From Hydractinia symbiolongicarpus (Eukaryota > Cnidaria > Hydrozoa > Anthoathecata > Hydractiniidae), in NCBI RefSeq assembly GCF_029227915.1, contig NC_079882.1:19466001-19530000 (forward strand): a stretch of DNA of 64,000 nucleotides, given 5' to 3'. Position 1 is the first letter of the stretch. Each line of letters starts with the position of its first letter. This document shows, piece after piece, positions 38,618-50,624 of the stretch. The notes beneath the pieces are model-generated. The model was not told the DNA's origin and made no database searches. It saw nothing but the letters and a program-made list of their open reading frames with translations. Both the position numbers and the translations under genes were made by a program.

Positions 38618-41600
38618 TCAAGACGTGCAAAGCAAGCACATCTTATCACCGTTTACACAATCGCCATGCCAGAAAGAGCCGCATTGTTTACACACCACCA
38701 TCGCTTTCAAATTACACGGGCACACTCCTTCGACACTCGTGTTAAATGATGACGGCCCGTAGACAATTCTACTTGCTAATGTCTTATTCGCATTTACCTT
38801 TCTTTTTGGTGTCAGTTTTTTAGTCCGTTTTAACGTCTCGCTTGTCTCTATTAGCTTTTTTAATGTCGAACTATCGCTCAAGTTTAGTACTTTGTCCTCC
38901 GTTTTTTCGTCCTCCTTTTTAGACGTGGTTTCAGTTGTAATAGCATTCGTCGTAGAATTTGAAACAGTAGAAATAGCTGATTTGTTGAGCAGCGCAATAG
39001 ATGTCTGCGGAAGAGGTTCGATAACGACTAATTCTTTCGTATTTACAATGTTTTCTTGCATCTCACTAGTCGAATGAGATGAATCTTCATCTTCTTTTCT
39101 CGCACTGGAGCGAGCGTCTTGAACGATTTTGGCCTTGGCATCTTTCAATTGTTTATCGAGGGCTTTTTTTCGTTGCAATTGTTGCGCTTTCTTCAATGCG
39201 CGTTTGCTTTTTTCCTTATTGGCGAGTTCAGCTCTTGCGCCTTTCGACTTTAGCGTGATAGGTGAACGCACAGAGCCCTTCAAGTTTAAACTTCCTGATG
39301 TATTTTTTTTCGAATTAATCGATAAGCGCGCCGATAATGTTTCTGTTCTTCTTTTTTCTACCTCAGCCTTTTCCCGGGCTTCTTTGTCTGCTTGCTTCTG
39401 TACATCGGCCTATAAACATGATGTATACATATGTAAAGCACTCTTTTTAAGACTCTATTCAGGGTACCCGTCAAAAGAGTTGTCTTTATGAAGTATTCCT
39501 TATCGATGTTACGCTCAAAAAATTCAAAAAATACACGTGTTCTTAAAAAAAAACACACACAGGCAAAAAACTAAAAATTTAAAAAACCCAAACCTAACTG
39601 AATTTTTAAAAGTAAGGGCCAACAAAAAATAGTTATCAACCGTGAAATTACCTGAATTTTAGCAAGTGCTTCTTCGAAGTCGTTTGTAGAATTTTCAGCA
39701 AATTTTAAAAACGCCGACCATGACGACTCGACAGGTTGCAACTTAGGATGTGGTTTCTCGTCGTCGTCATTATCAAGAGAACTAAAAAAATATCAAGCAC
39801 TTCTTTATAAATCGCAAAATTTGCAGTTAAATTGTTAGATTCTAGGTTAATACCATTTGCCCTTGTTTGACGATACTATTATTATTATTGTTATTCCGAA
39901 TACTAATACAGGATAGCCACTTCAGTGTTGGAAACACTGTTATCAATGTGGGTCCTGTGTTCTGAATGTATACATTAGTTATACACCGGCATTGCCTACC
40001 CAATTTCCCTCACATGGATGTGTTGACCCGTAGTTGTTATAAAGACACTTCCTTAACATGCTCGCGCTATGGAGCGAACCACAGACCTTGTAATTATGAA
40101 GCAAACTCCATTTAACCACTAGGCCACGCGCCAACGTACGTAAAATTTATCTAGATTAGTTTTGTTGAATTAGTTCCTGTCGACTTTAGCTAGTTTAGAA
40201 AATCTGCGGTATAAATAAGGCTTGTATTTCAATGGACAGTTTCAATCCATCTCTTTTAAATAATTTCTTGCATCTGGGACAATTAACAATACAACGGCAA
40301 TGAAAGACAGAGAGAGAAAAACTTACGATTTTCCGTATGCAGGTTCGAAGAACTTGGCCTAGTGTAAAAAAAACATAGTTATATGCATTATAATCATTTT
40401 CAACTGGCAAGAACTAACGCGACAAATTCGAGCAATTTTAATAGAACAAAAAATCAGCGCGAATCGCTTTTAAAAATGCACAAAAAAGAAAGTCAAGAAA
40501 AAAAGGAGAAAAACGAAAGGGAAAAAAAACTAGCATTGTAAGTCTAGATTACACCTAGCTAGAGTAGTCACCTTCTAGGTATTCACATTTCGGGTTCTAC
40601 GTATCCAGATTTAGGATTCTATGAAAATATTTTCCGAATTCTACTTATTCACATTTCGGATTCTACTTATTCACATTTTGGATTCTTAATATTCACATTT
40701 CGGATTCTACTTATTCGCATTTCGGATTCTACGTATTTATTGCATTTTATTTGTGAACTCTAGAGAATTCTCACTCACTCTAAAACACTCTAGGCGCAGT
40801 TAAAAATTACCTTCCAAGGATCCAGCCTGGCATGCAAATTTACTTCGTTTTTCGCTCTTTGAATGATATCCGAGTTGAATTCGCCTTAAATTTTAAGAGA
40901 AAAGAAAATTACAATAGAGATTAAAATATATCTACGCCAGATTCTTATTAATAATTAGATCTCGTGAGAATGTAAGAAATATAACATTTGATTGGGTCAA
41001 TTGTTAATGACATGTCACCATTTAGAATAAAAATTCATTGTTTAATACTGCTTACCATCCATTAATTTGTCTTTAAATTCCTGACATGAGCGATTGAAAA
41101 AAGCATTATTTAATGCATGAGATGATAACCTAAAAAAAAGAAACATGGTCTTTTTAAAGTATAGCTATAGTATATTTATATTCTCAGTTAATATCATCAA
41201 ATCACTGATTATCTAGCAACGGAAAATGCAACAACAAAATTGCTTCTAAATTGCCCTAATTTCTGTATACTAAAAATTCTGATTTCAATTTTTTGGCCAT
41301 CCATAAACTCGTGCGAGTCAGAGAAAACCTTTCGTCAGTATATTGGTAGAAAATATACCAGAATAATCCAAAAAAAGGCTATCCCACGTCCCATAATACT
41401 ACTGAGATTCTCTGATATTTCCTAATGAGGAAATTTTAAAAATGATTTAAAAAATGATTTTTAAAATGATTTAAAAAACATGGACATTAATTCTCCGAGA
41501 GGTGTAAAAAAATTCTGCTAAGTAGTTCATTTGTCCACCTAAAAACTGAACATTGTTTTCTTACCTCAGAGCACCGTCGTCACCAACCTTCCGATCACAC

Positions 41601-44600
41601 TCTGGTAACAACATGAGGAGTTGGTACTGGTAAGCATGTGGTAGAGACTTGAAGGTAGCTTGGTTAAGCAGATCCTGTAAAATTGTTTATACATCAGTTC
41701 AAGAAAAGTATTATTTTCCCTGAATTCTGCAGATCAAAAAAAGCTTGAATACGTTATTGTATTATTGCCTTGTCTTTTTTTTTAGCAATTCTTGCTTTAA
41801 ACATCCAGAATTTACAAAGCTTTCTGTTAATTTTCCAAAATCTATTCAAAAAGGTAAAAATGGCTGCAATTATTAGGTTCCAGGATTAATGAATCAAAAT
41901 CAAAGACAAAACAGAACGAAACAAAACAAAACAAAATCAATCAAGGTGACTTTACTTAAATAATATTTACCAAAAAAGGGACAATATTTTGAGTATCAAC
42001 ATTGAATAAAAAAATACGCAGCAAATATGATAATAGTTAAGGTATCAAAACCTTACCTTAACGTGCACTGACGTAAGTATAGAGTCAGGCGACATCAAGT
42101 CCAATTTTCCTTCCTTACTTCTCTTTATTTGGTCAGCTAAGCAAGAATATTATTTGAAATTATTTTATTGTCATTTATAAAACATCAAGTTTTTCTATTT
42201 TTACAAAAATGTAATTTCCTTGGATATAGTCACTGACAAATTGGAAATGCTTGCATGAGCAAAATCAAAAATCTAATACAAAAACTTAGGAATTTTTTTC
42301 AAAGCTTCCAACTTTCTCTGATTGAGTGGTAACTTTAAAAAAAAAGTTACACATGGCAGACAACAATCTGTCATGTTTAACTTTTTTGCTTACAATACTC
42401 ATACAACACTTACCTAGGTTAGCCTTTTTTAATCTTTTAAACTAAGATAAAAAACATAACTTTATTAACATTATTAAATTTATCAAATTAACGAAACTGT
42501 TTATTTCTACATTAATTTCTGCCACCTAAGTCTTTTGTTTGTGTTAAATGCCACATTAATCCCCTGCGTAGAAAAGTAAAAGTAAAAATTTTAGGGTTTT
42601 GATAAACTGATAATCATCGTATACAGGACCTGTAATTTCTATTATTTTTGCTAGAAAAGTATTCCCTTTAAGAGAAGACTTATTTTTTGCGCTCTTTTAA
42701 AGTTGTTATTTTTGTGATTTGTTAATAAATAAATAATTAATAAACAGACAAACAAGCAAACATGTAAATAAAAATAAAAATAAATAAATAAGAAATAAAT
42801 GAATTCACACAAACACAAAGAAATAGTTAAAAACGATTTTTGTGAAACAAAAATACCTTCACACCAAGAAAGCTTTGTTTTAAGTTGTCCTGGTCCTGGT
42901 TTACACTGGTAATATTTGGCAAGGATAAACTTTTCTTAAAGGTCATATTTGGTCGAGGCTTTACTTGCAGCACTGCCCGCGTGGCTGAACGATGAATATT
43001 TGGACGTGGTGATGACTGTGTTTGTTTTATTTTCTGCTACGAAAGAATAGAAATTTTATTACCACTTGAACCAATTTCCGTGTGCATAAACAAACAAGAC
43101 AACCATCTTAGATGAACAACATGTTACATTATTTTAAATCTGAAACTAAATCAAAAGAAAAACAAAATATGTAAACTATGTTTACGTCAACAAACATCTA
43201 ATGTAAACAAACTGCATTTGAGAAAGTGAAACTAGTGGCTAGTAGTATTTATATTTTTTAATTTTACCTTGTTGCGATCTATTGCAACACGCTGTTGCTG
43301 CTGGCGCTGTTGTCGTTGTTGTTGTTGTTGCTGTTTGGTCATTGGAGGCAATATACTGGGTGAATGCAATCGAACTATATTTCTTTGTGATTCCCTTCTT
43401 GACGTCCCCTCACACTAAAATTGTGTTTTTATAAAAAAATCTATTTCAAAAAACCAAAAATCATGCTTTCTATTTATTTTAAAAGTCATCAAAATACTAA
43501 CAGGCCTATACTACTGTACATCACAAAAAACCCATATCACACAAAAAAATAGATTTATTTTTTTACCTTTAGTCTATTAAATGGTTTTGCTTCTTTTGTG
43601 TTTTCTTTCTTAGAAGCATTCTTCTCACTATCAGTATCGTCATCCTCATCGAGTTTGACCCTCTTTTTTGGAGGCATAACTCTTAGAGCCGCTCCAGGAG
43701 GTGGTCGTGAAAATGGTGGCGAAGGACGAACAAGGGCTGAAGTAGTCGGGCCCATCCGCCTGTGTAATGGTTGTTGTTTTAAACGGTCATATGTAGCTTT
43801 TGAGATGGTTGCCAGACTTCCAGATGGGCGATTTACTGAGTCTGAATGACTTGAGCCAGGAGGAATTAGTTGTTGCTTCTGTGATGAAGAATATTTGGGT
43901 AACTGCCCTGGAGGCTTTAAATGATGTGTCGATTGACTATATTTTGTGGGTGGTGTAAGTTTTTGCTTTGGTCTGGTTTCTCTTTCTGTTAAAATGAAAA
44001 CAACAAATTTACAAAGTTTGCCTCACATCAATGTTTGTATTTTCTTAGCCTACACAACCTAATAAGAATTCTTAAAATCAATGAAAGACATAAGAGAAAA
44101 AAAACTATCCTCCTTTTTTTGCACACATAAAAAGTTCGATTGTGATACCACAGAATAAAGTAGCTTGAATGAAAATATTTGGAACATTCAACTGACACAA
44201 TTAAAAATAAATTCGAATCTAATCTTGAAAACCAAATAGAGTCAGGTATGTCATGGACCTAATAAAAACAACAACAACAAAAACAGTGGGATCTAACAGT
44301 ACTTTTCATCTCAAGAATAAGACATCTGGTTGTTATCCTTAAAATCCTATAAAATTCTTAATGCATGTATATATATAAAATGTTGAAATAGAGACAGATG
44401 GTTTACCCAGGTTTGGCAAATTTTTCCAATTTCGGTCTTATGTAGTCTCTATTTACCTGTGTTGGGATAAAATAACTGACTTCACTACCTGTTTCAAGTT
44501 TTTTTGGCCTGAAATTTATAAATGCAATACAATGGATCTCAGAATGCACGTATGGTATTGACGTCAAATTAATGTTATGAACGTTGTAATGACTGTGTCA

Positions 44601-46234
44601 ATTAAAGTTTAAGGAAAATGAATGCATCCACCATGCCTATCACATACTTAGCATATTATCAAGACACACTGAAATAGCAACACAACTGCTTACGATACAC
44701 ATAACAAATACTCACTGTATTCAGCATATGTTTTGGATTTTGTAGCATCCATTTTGAGAGGTGGGCTACTATTAGTTCTAATAGGAACTTTCTTCACTGA
44801 ATTATTGGGACTTATTTGATTGGGTTTAATTGAATTCACACCTCTTATTCTTGTCCTCTAAAAATACAAGTTTATGGTTATTTACCATGATATATTTCGC
44901 TGGGGAGAGAGAAATAAAATGTTTCAACTTGTGCACACAGAAAGTGAAAAAACAAACCACAATCATTTTCAAATTTCAAGATGGGGAGGGCAAGAGTTAT
45001 CGACCTTTACTCATGTTTACATTTTATTGTATACTATGCACAAAAGTTCCCAAAATTTTGTGCAAAATACACCAAATGACATCGTTAAAACTCTTTAAAA
45101 CAGTTTAAAATGACAGTATACACAAAGTTAAAAGGTGAAAGAAAAGTGTAAAGTATTTCTGAAAGAATTATTTATACATATATCCATGCATTTATATTTT
45201 TCAATTCTAGCAATCTAGTAATTGTTAAACAAGTCTTTACAAAAAATTGTTGGACTACATGTATCGCACAACCTTTTACCTATTACCTAGGAAAGTTCTC
45301 ATCACTGATGAGAACTTTCGTTTAAAATAAAATTTGAAGAACAAAAAGAGAATCTTTTTTCAACTTTCCTCTTACAGACATATTTCTTTTCATCAAATTA
45401 TGTAAAGGTTGATGTAAGCAAGAAAAAAATAACAAAATGAGAATTATACTTATGAATTTTAATGAAGGTTTTTTCGTCACCAATGGTTACGCCTACCATC
45501 GATTTACGTCAAACTTATTTAAGCACTTTTATCACTTGAACATATTCTTACGTTAAGTCCAAAACAAGCTGATCCAGATGCTGCTCTGTAAAATGTTGCA
45601 CCAGGCCCGCGTGAATGTGAATTTAACATTGAATTCAAAACAGCCAATGGTGCCGAATTTCCTCGTCTAAACAAAATTTATACACATTGAATGACATAGA
45701 CATTTTAACAAATGCTATAGGAAACTTTTTTCTCTTACCCCATAGACTTTAAATTTGCATCTTCAATTAATTGTAATATTTCTTTGTGTGGTAACGGGTG
45801 GTCATAATTTGATAATACCTACAACATAACACTAATAATTAGAAAAACAAATAATAATAAGACCTCTGCCAATCATTTCAATGGGAAAAACAGCGGAACT
45901 CAGTAATATCAGATTGCCACGTTGATACAAATGTGTGACGCAATGGACATTGGCAACAGAAGAGCTAAAGATATCCTAGCTTGTACAATTGCATTCATTT
46001 CCATACTCTCTTCCTAATTGACAATTTACTACTCGACTTAGAGTTCAACACGTGTTAAAACAGCATTATAATTAATAAATGTTTCTTTACAATTTCTGCT
46101 GCTTCTGCCCAGGTCAATGTTTCACTTTTGGGTTTTTTGGGTCCTGTATTCCGTCTTTTGCGAGATCTACTAGCTTCTTTTAAATAACATTCATCGCTAC
46201 TGCTATCGGAGTCCTCATCTCCAACATCAAACAT
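38618..46234 (-). CDS. ASXL: Asx/ASXL Polycomb-group protein
   Basis: ASXL proteins activate the BAP1/Calypso deubiquitinase that removes monoubiquitin from histone H2A. Exons in coding order: 46091-46234 (exon to about 46243), 45739-45818, 45552-45666, 44716-44857, 43567-43985, 43268-43414, 42865-43036, 42057-42136, 41565-41674, 41056-41129, 40811-40884, 40327-40358, 39652-39781, 38618-39409; 836 residues, all phases consistent. Residues 42-113 form the HARE-HTH DNA-binding domain (TWAEAAEI, HPLPHKEILQLIEDANLK, SHSRGPGATFYRASG). Residues about 415-525 form the DEUBAD that binds BAP1 (PDSILTSVHVKDLLNQATF, LLPECDRKVGDDGALRLSS, LDPWKAKFFEPAYGK). The end is the PHD finger (CPCNLKAMVVCKQCGSFWHG...CLLC). 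A basic motif, PPKKRVKLD, resembles a monopartite nuclear localisation signal. Much shorter than vertebrate ASXL1-3, mainly between DEUBAD and PHD. The start is the first in-frame ATG after an acidic MFDVGDEDSDSSSDE leader. The 42865 donor (gtgtga) was chosen by phase. Confidence 0.94.
39880..40135 (-). mobile_element. tRNA-derived SINE in an ASXL intron
   Basis: The minus strand starts with a tRNA-like head: A box TGGCCTAGTGGTTA (40113-40126) and B box GGTTCGCTCC (40071-40080), the spacing expected of a pol III internal promoter. A tRNA-unrelated body follows, then a tail of ATA/ATT triplets near 39880-39897. It lies in the intron between the ASXL exons 40327-40358 and 39652-39781, in the same orientation as the gene. 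Confidence 0.75.
40574..40742. repeat. Tandem repeat, ~22-bp unit
   Basis: About seven degenerate copies of a unit close to TTCACATTTCGGATTCTACT, in an ASXL intron between the WK/AKFFEP and FFEP/SLDN exon pairs. It includes variants with TTTTGG and TTCGCA. No coding potential. Confidence 0.8.
45291..45319. repeat. Perfect 29-nt palindrome
   Basis: Fourteen-base arms GAAAGTTCTCATCA and TGATGAGAACTTTC around a single central C, in the ASXL intron between the exons ending FGLN and starting RTRIRG. It could extrude as a hairpin or be a dimeric protein-binding site; nothing further can be said. Confidence 0.9.
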
Positions 46235-47098
46235 ATTTAGTTTCTAAAAAAACATAAGCATACAGTAATATGGAAATACCATGTCATGAGCAAGCAAGTT
46301 TAGATAAACACACAAAAGTATATATTGACAATGGTAATTTTGTAGTCAACTTTTCCTTATTTATGAATTTCATGTTGTGTGTAACCTTTCTAGTTACGAT
46401 TACGATTAGAGTAAAATTTTTAAAAAAATCAACCAGAACAGCTAGCTTGCATATGCAATATTTGCGATCACCCCACACTTTGTATCTTATACTAGATGAT
46501 TTAATCACAAGGTAGTATTGCGCAATACGGATAAGGCTGAAATTACTTGCACTTAAATTCAGAATAGAAATTTACCACAAGTGGTGTCTAGATCTTAGAA
46601 GTATCAATTTGTTTAAAAAATGCTGAAGTCAGCATTGTTACCTCATTAAACTGGTGGAAATGTCAAAAATAGCTTAAATTTGAGCTTTAGAAAAGAAAAG
46701 CAAAATTGTCTGGAATTTAGTCACACTAATGACAAACAACAAGAAGCTAAGGGGCTTAACAATTTTGCAAAGGAGGCAATAAAATGTAATACAACAAACA
46801 AGGAAACCTTACACCTAAGCATAAATTTAAAAAATCTATGACGTCATGGAAATTGCTTTCGTTTTACACAGTCATCTTGGAATGCTCATTTCAGCGTAAG
46901 AAATATTTCCTTATGCTATACTCCCAGTTATGGGAACGCAGATGGAGTCCCGCTCTCTACTGATGAAAGTAGTGAGTTTGCCAACATGTTTTGTTATGTT
47001 GGCAAAATTTTGCCAACGTGAGTTGCAGTGTTTTAATAAGCGTGGAAACTATGACAGTTATTATTTATTGATTTCTTAAATGCTGAATTACAATGGCA

Positions 47099-47345
47099 GT
47101 TTTGAAAAAACTTGATCAGTTCTCAACATTATCAACATGTAATAATTTTGCATATAATACATCTTAAATAGAAAAACAATTTTGATCACAAACCATTTTA
47201 CAAAAATATGACATTTCAAGACGTTTGAAAATATGCGAACTTTTATCGGAGATCCAATGCTCCTTAATTCGACTGGAAAGGTGTTTAGCAGTCTCACCCA
47301 CATGACAAGCATTGCATTGTACACAATTCCAAACTTAAGGGATTT
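47099..47345 (-). pseudogene. Penelope-like element GIY-YIG endonuclease fragment
   Basis: A minus-strand frame reads VWNCVQCNACHVGETAKHLS followed by SRIKEHW and SHIFKRLEMS. This is the pattern of the C-terminal GIY-YIG endonuclease of Penelope-like retroelements (Y-x-G-E-T-x-R-x-L-x-x-R-I-x-E-H), with the usual Y and R of the motif changed to H and K. The frame has stop codons before and after, and no reverse transcriptase is found nearby. It is a short 5'-truncated, dead copy. Confidence 0.6.
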
Positions 47346-48051
47346 TTAAACTTGATCTTTAAAAGAAAAAATATTTGTTTTGTGATTTGAAAATGATACT
47401 TACATTTATTTCTTCACATAATTGTCCACAAAAAGATTGATTTTACTTTTAGTAATAGATTGAATATTTACCAATAAATATCAATTTAAAATTTATCTTC
47501 ACATTAAAGGGAATGCTAACTTCACGTTGTGTTAACTTATCATTTAAATAATTAGAAAATGCAGACTGCTAGTTTTGAAGTAAAATTATTTTTATTTAAA
47601 GTATTTTAAAAATTCTATTATTTATTTCTATTTTGGATCATGTTGATACTGATTATTCTTTTTTTTCATCATTTATTTTTTTCCTCTTCAAGCTTGAGGA
47701 TGTTGTATACTTTATTAGTTTATTTATTATTATTCGTTCTTAAAGTATCTATTGTAACACTTTCCATAGCAAAGTATATTCCTTCGACAACAATCCCATA
47801 TTGTATAAGTTTTATATTTTTATTACACTTATGTATTTATTTTTTGTACCCTTGAGAATTATAAAATTTTAATTAAACTTGTACAAACCTTATTATATAA
47901 ATTGTTAACTTTTAAATTCATTCTGATGATTGTTGATGCAATCGAAACATGTAAATAATAAAGATTTTTTAAAGATACTCTGCAATCTTGTGTTGCTTAG
48001 AAATTTTGGTAAAATGCATATATATATAAGGCTTGCTGTAAAACGCTAAAC

Positions 48052-48150
48052 CACAGAACCTGGAACAACCCGGAACACCAATACAATAATCTGGAACAAC
48101 TTGGAACACCAGAACGAGTAATCTGAAACATCCCGGAACATTAATAAAAT
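48052..48150. repeat. Tandem repeat, ~33-bp unit
   Basis: About three degenerate copies based on CTGGAACAACTTGGAACACC separated by AT-rich spacers; the last copy has diverged to CTGAAACATCCCGGAACAT. Intergenic. Confidence 0.75.
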
Positions 48151-50117
48151 ACACTTTTTTACTGTTACACCTCCTAAAAAATGCTTGCAGCAATATAATT
48201 GGCTATTTGGTAGTTGTGATTGTGTTTCCTATAAGAAATGTTTTAACTTGCACATGATGATCTAATAATAACGTACATGAAATAACATGCATGTCCACGT
48301 ATACTATTTGCATGCTTGATAACAAGTTTATGTGCAACAATCCCGTTTCCAGAGCATTTTGCCTTTAAACAACGCAAGAGCCCAGACGAGGGGGACGAGG
48401 TTGTGTTTGCACTAAAATTGCTATGCATAAACATGCACGTTAATTTTTGTAGCGCGCATAAAACCTTGTGTGTATAAAGTCTGAAAACCTGTCACAGTGG
48501 TTTTAAACCTGAGCCCAATCTTTTACTTTTTTTGGTCAGCGAAGAGATCTAAAAAGCTCTGTTTTGCTTGAAAACTGGTAACTATAACAAGGAACCAAAA
48601 ATGTATATTATTGATGAACCTGTCAAGCAATGTGTTACATTGTGCAGTTATTCTTGATATTGTTTATTTAGTGGGATATTTTCTTACATAACAATATATA
48701 TTGCCAAAAGTTCACAAAAAATAGTTTATAAACAAAATCAATATCAGCTCTTAACGAAATAGTGGGGCCAGGGTATATTGTCCACCTTTAACAGTTATTT
48801 GCACCTCTGCTATTTTTGTATCTAGAAATTAAATTTTCTTCACCATAGAGTAAAAAATGTTGGCGGCTAGCTGTTAATTTGTTGCACGTTTTGCTACAGT
48901 TGTTCTTGGCTTTTTGTCTACACATTACAACCTTGTTCCAAGGGCTTTCTCATTTGTTGATATTAAAAGCAAAAACACTTGAAACAAGGTTGTCCTTATT
49001 ACGCATTTTGCCTGGATTTGCAGGCATATCCGTTGGCACATATTAAATCCCCGCCAAGGGAAAGTGCTTACCAATGGCCTCATTTCTCATGTAAATATGA
49101 AGCTAGGTATTGTGTGGGATCTTGTGTTTGGTGGGTTTTTTTGACGTTGCTAAACTAGCCACGCTAAACTGGCCACTAGCTAAACTTATAGTAAAGAGAT
49201 TACTATTTACTATAAGTTTTTGCATATTTTATATATTTTTATATAATTATTATTATACCCCTCTTCTTCAAATGAGTCAACAGGGACGTCTAATAAGTTT
49301 TGTTGCTTTGTTCGCATACACTGCTGCAAATAGGGTGGGGTCCAAGCAGTTCCAAAAGACTGCAGAAAGAAAGGAAAAATTTGTAAATCATGAAAATTCG
49401 GCTAGGCTTCTACTAGGATATCTTTTTGAGGCGAGGAGTTTTAGCAACAGCAAAATATGTGACCTAAAACTTTCTGTAAACAAAGATTAAAAACTTGAAA
49501 GGGTGGCCTTGTTAGCCATCCGTAACCAGTTGGCTACGGATTTTATATAGAAAGTTAAAAAGGATGGAAATAGTACATACAAATTGAAAACGAATGCTAA
49601 AATTTAAACAAAATTGTAATGCGAAAGTTTGTGCTTGAGGATTCTGTTTTCGTGTAGAACAAACCGCCATTACTTTTTGTATTTTGTCACGTGATAATTA
49701 ATGTTCGCTTACGAAATTCCGTGCACATGTAGCACGGGTTCATAACACAGATCATGGACGGCAGGAGTTGAGTGGAGTTGGCTGTAAAGATTAATCAAGA
49801 AAATAAAGAAAGGAAAACGAAAATAAATAGAGTAAGCCATAATATAGCTATGAAGGACCCTTCTTTATTTAGCAAATATAAACTCGTGATCCCCTTTTCC
49901 CTTCTCCCTACACACGCTTTTTAACGACATGCTATTTTATTTGACTTTGTACCATAAATGTATAGCTATATACTGTAATGCTTATTAAAATTTTTGACAT
50001 TTTTGGGGGGCATCTATTCATGGGGGCGTTTAAAAGAGGTGGGCGTTTATTAAATTTTTTACACTTCGTCTCATTTGCAGTTTTTAAAGATTAGCTACCT
50101 ATAAAAGGACGTGGATA

Positions 50118-50257
50118 TTCTGCTGATACTGACACAGAATAAGTGGGGGTATTTATTCTACCGGCACTAATTACCGGTAGAATAAGGGGGTATTAATTCT
50201 GCCGGCAGTAAAAAACTACTGGCAGAATAAAGAGAGATAAATCTGCCGGCAGTAATA
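50118..50257. repeat. Series of ATTCT...AGAAT stem-loops
   Basis: Three successive inverted repeats share the same outer arms ATTCT/AGAAT: 50118-50141, 50156-50182 (stem ATTCTACCGG/CCGGTAGAAT) and 50196-50228 (ATTCTGCCGGCAGT/ACTGGCAGAAT). A partial fourth follows (ATCTGCCGGCAGTAAT). The units are separated by G-rich spacers (GGGGGTATT). It looks like a tandemly duplicated small foldback repeat. Confidence 0.75.
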
Positions 50258-50624
50258 GCGGAAAATACAATAAATACACCAAAAAGGTTTTTTTTGCAAA
50301 AAGTAAATATTGTACATAATCGTGGCATAAATACTAAAAAACTTAAAACATTTATTCCTATCAGGATCGCTTGACTCTTGCACAATATGACAAAACCACC
50401 TTTCTTGTTCTTTTCTTTTCACGTTGTTCTAAAAAACAGAAGTGACTAATAATAAAAATTAAAAGCAAGTCAAGTGACAAAAAATATGATGCTGGCTATA
50501 TACCTTTTTCAATTGCTTTTTTATCTCCTCTTTTCCTAACAGAATATGGTAACATTATTTTTAGAATGTAACGACAAAAGAATTATAGACTTTTGTATTG
50601 TAAACTTTTGTAACTTACGTTTTT

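Larger units (their letters stand above)
46244..50624. other. Upstream flank of ASXL, repeat-rich
   Basis: Contains the ASXL 5' flank or 5' UTR intron, a Penelope endonuclease fragment, and two small repeat blocks listed separately. A 126-residue plus-strand ORF at 49110-49490 has a hydrophobic, tyrosine-rich N-terminal half and no recognised family. A short inverted repeat, TTGCCAACAT/ATGTTGGCAA, lies near 46979-47006. Confidence 0.5.

Noticed and set aside
38765-38796. Mini-intron in the last ASXL exon (GTAAATGCG...AG)
   Set aside because: Only about 32 bp and the frame reads through; too short for a spliceosomal intron.
44489-44508. 20-bp microexon candidate in ASXL (PKKLET)
   Set aside because: Its splice sites look acceptable, but including it breaks phase on one side; direct splicing of 44716 to 43985 restores the frame.
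49110-49490. 126-residue plus-strand ORF as a gene
   Set aside because: No family, low-complexity hydrophobic start, no splice partners; kept only as a note in the flank entry.
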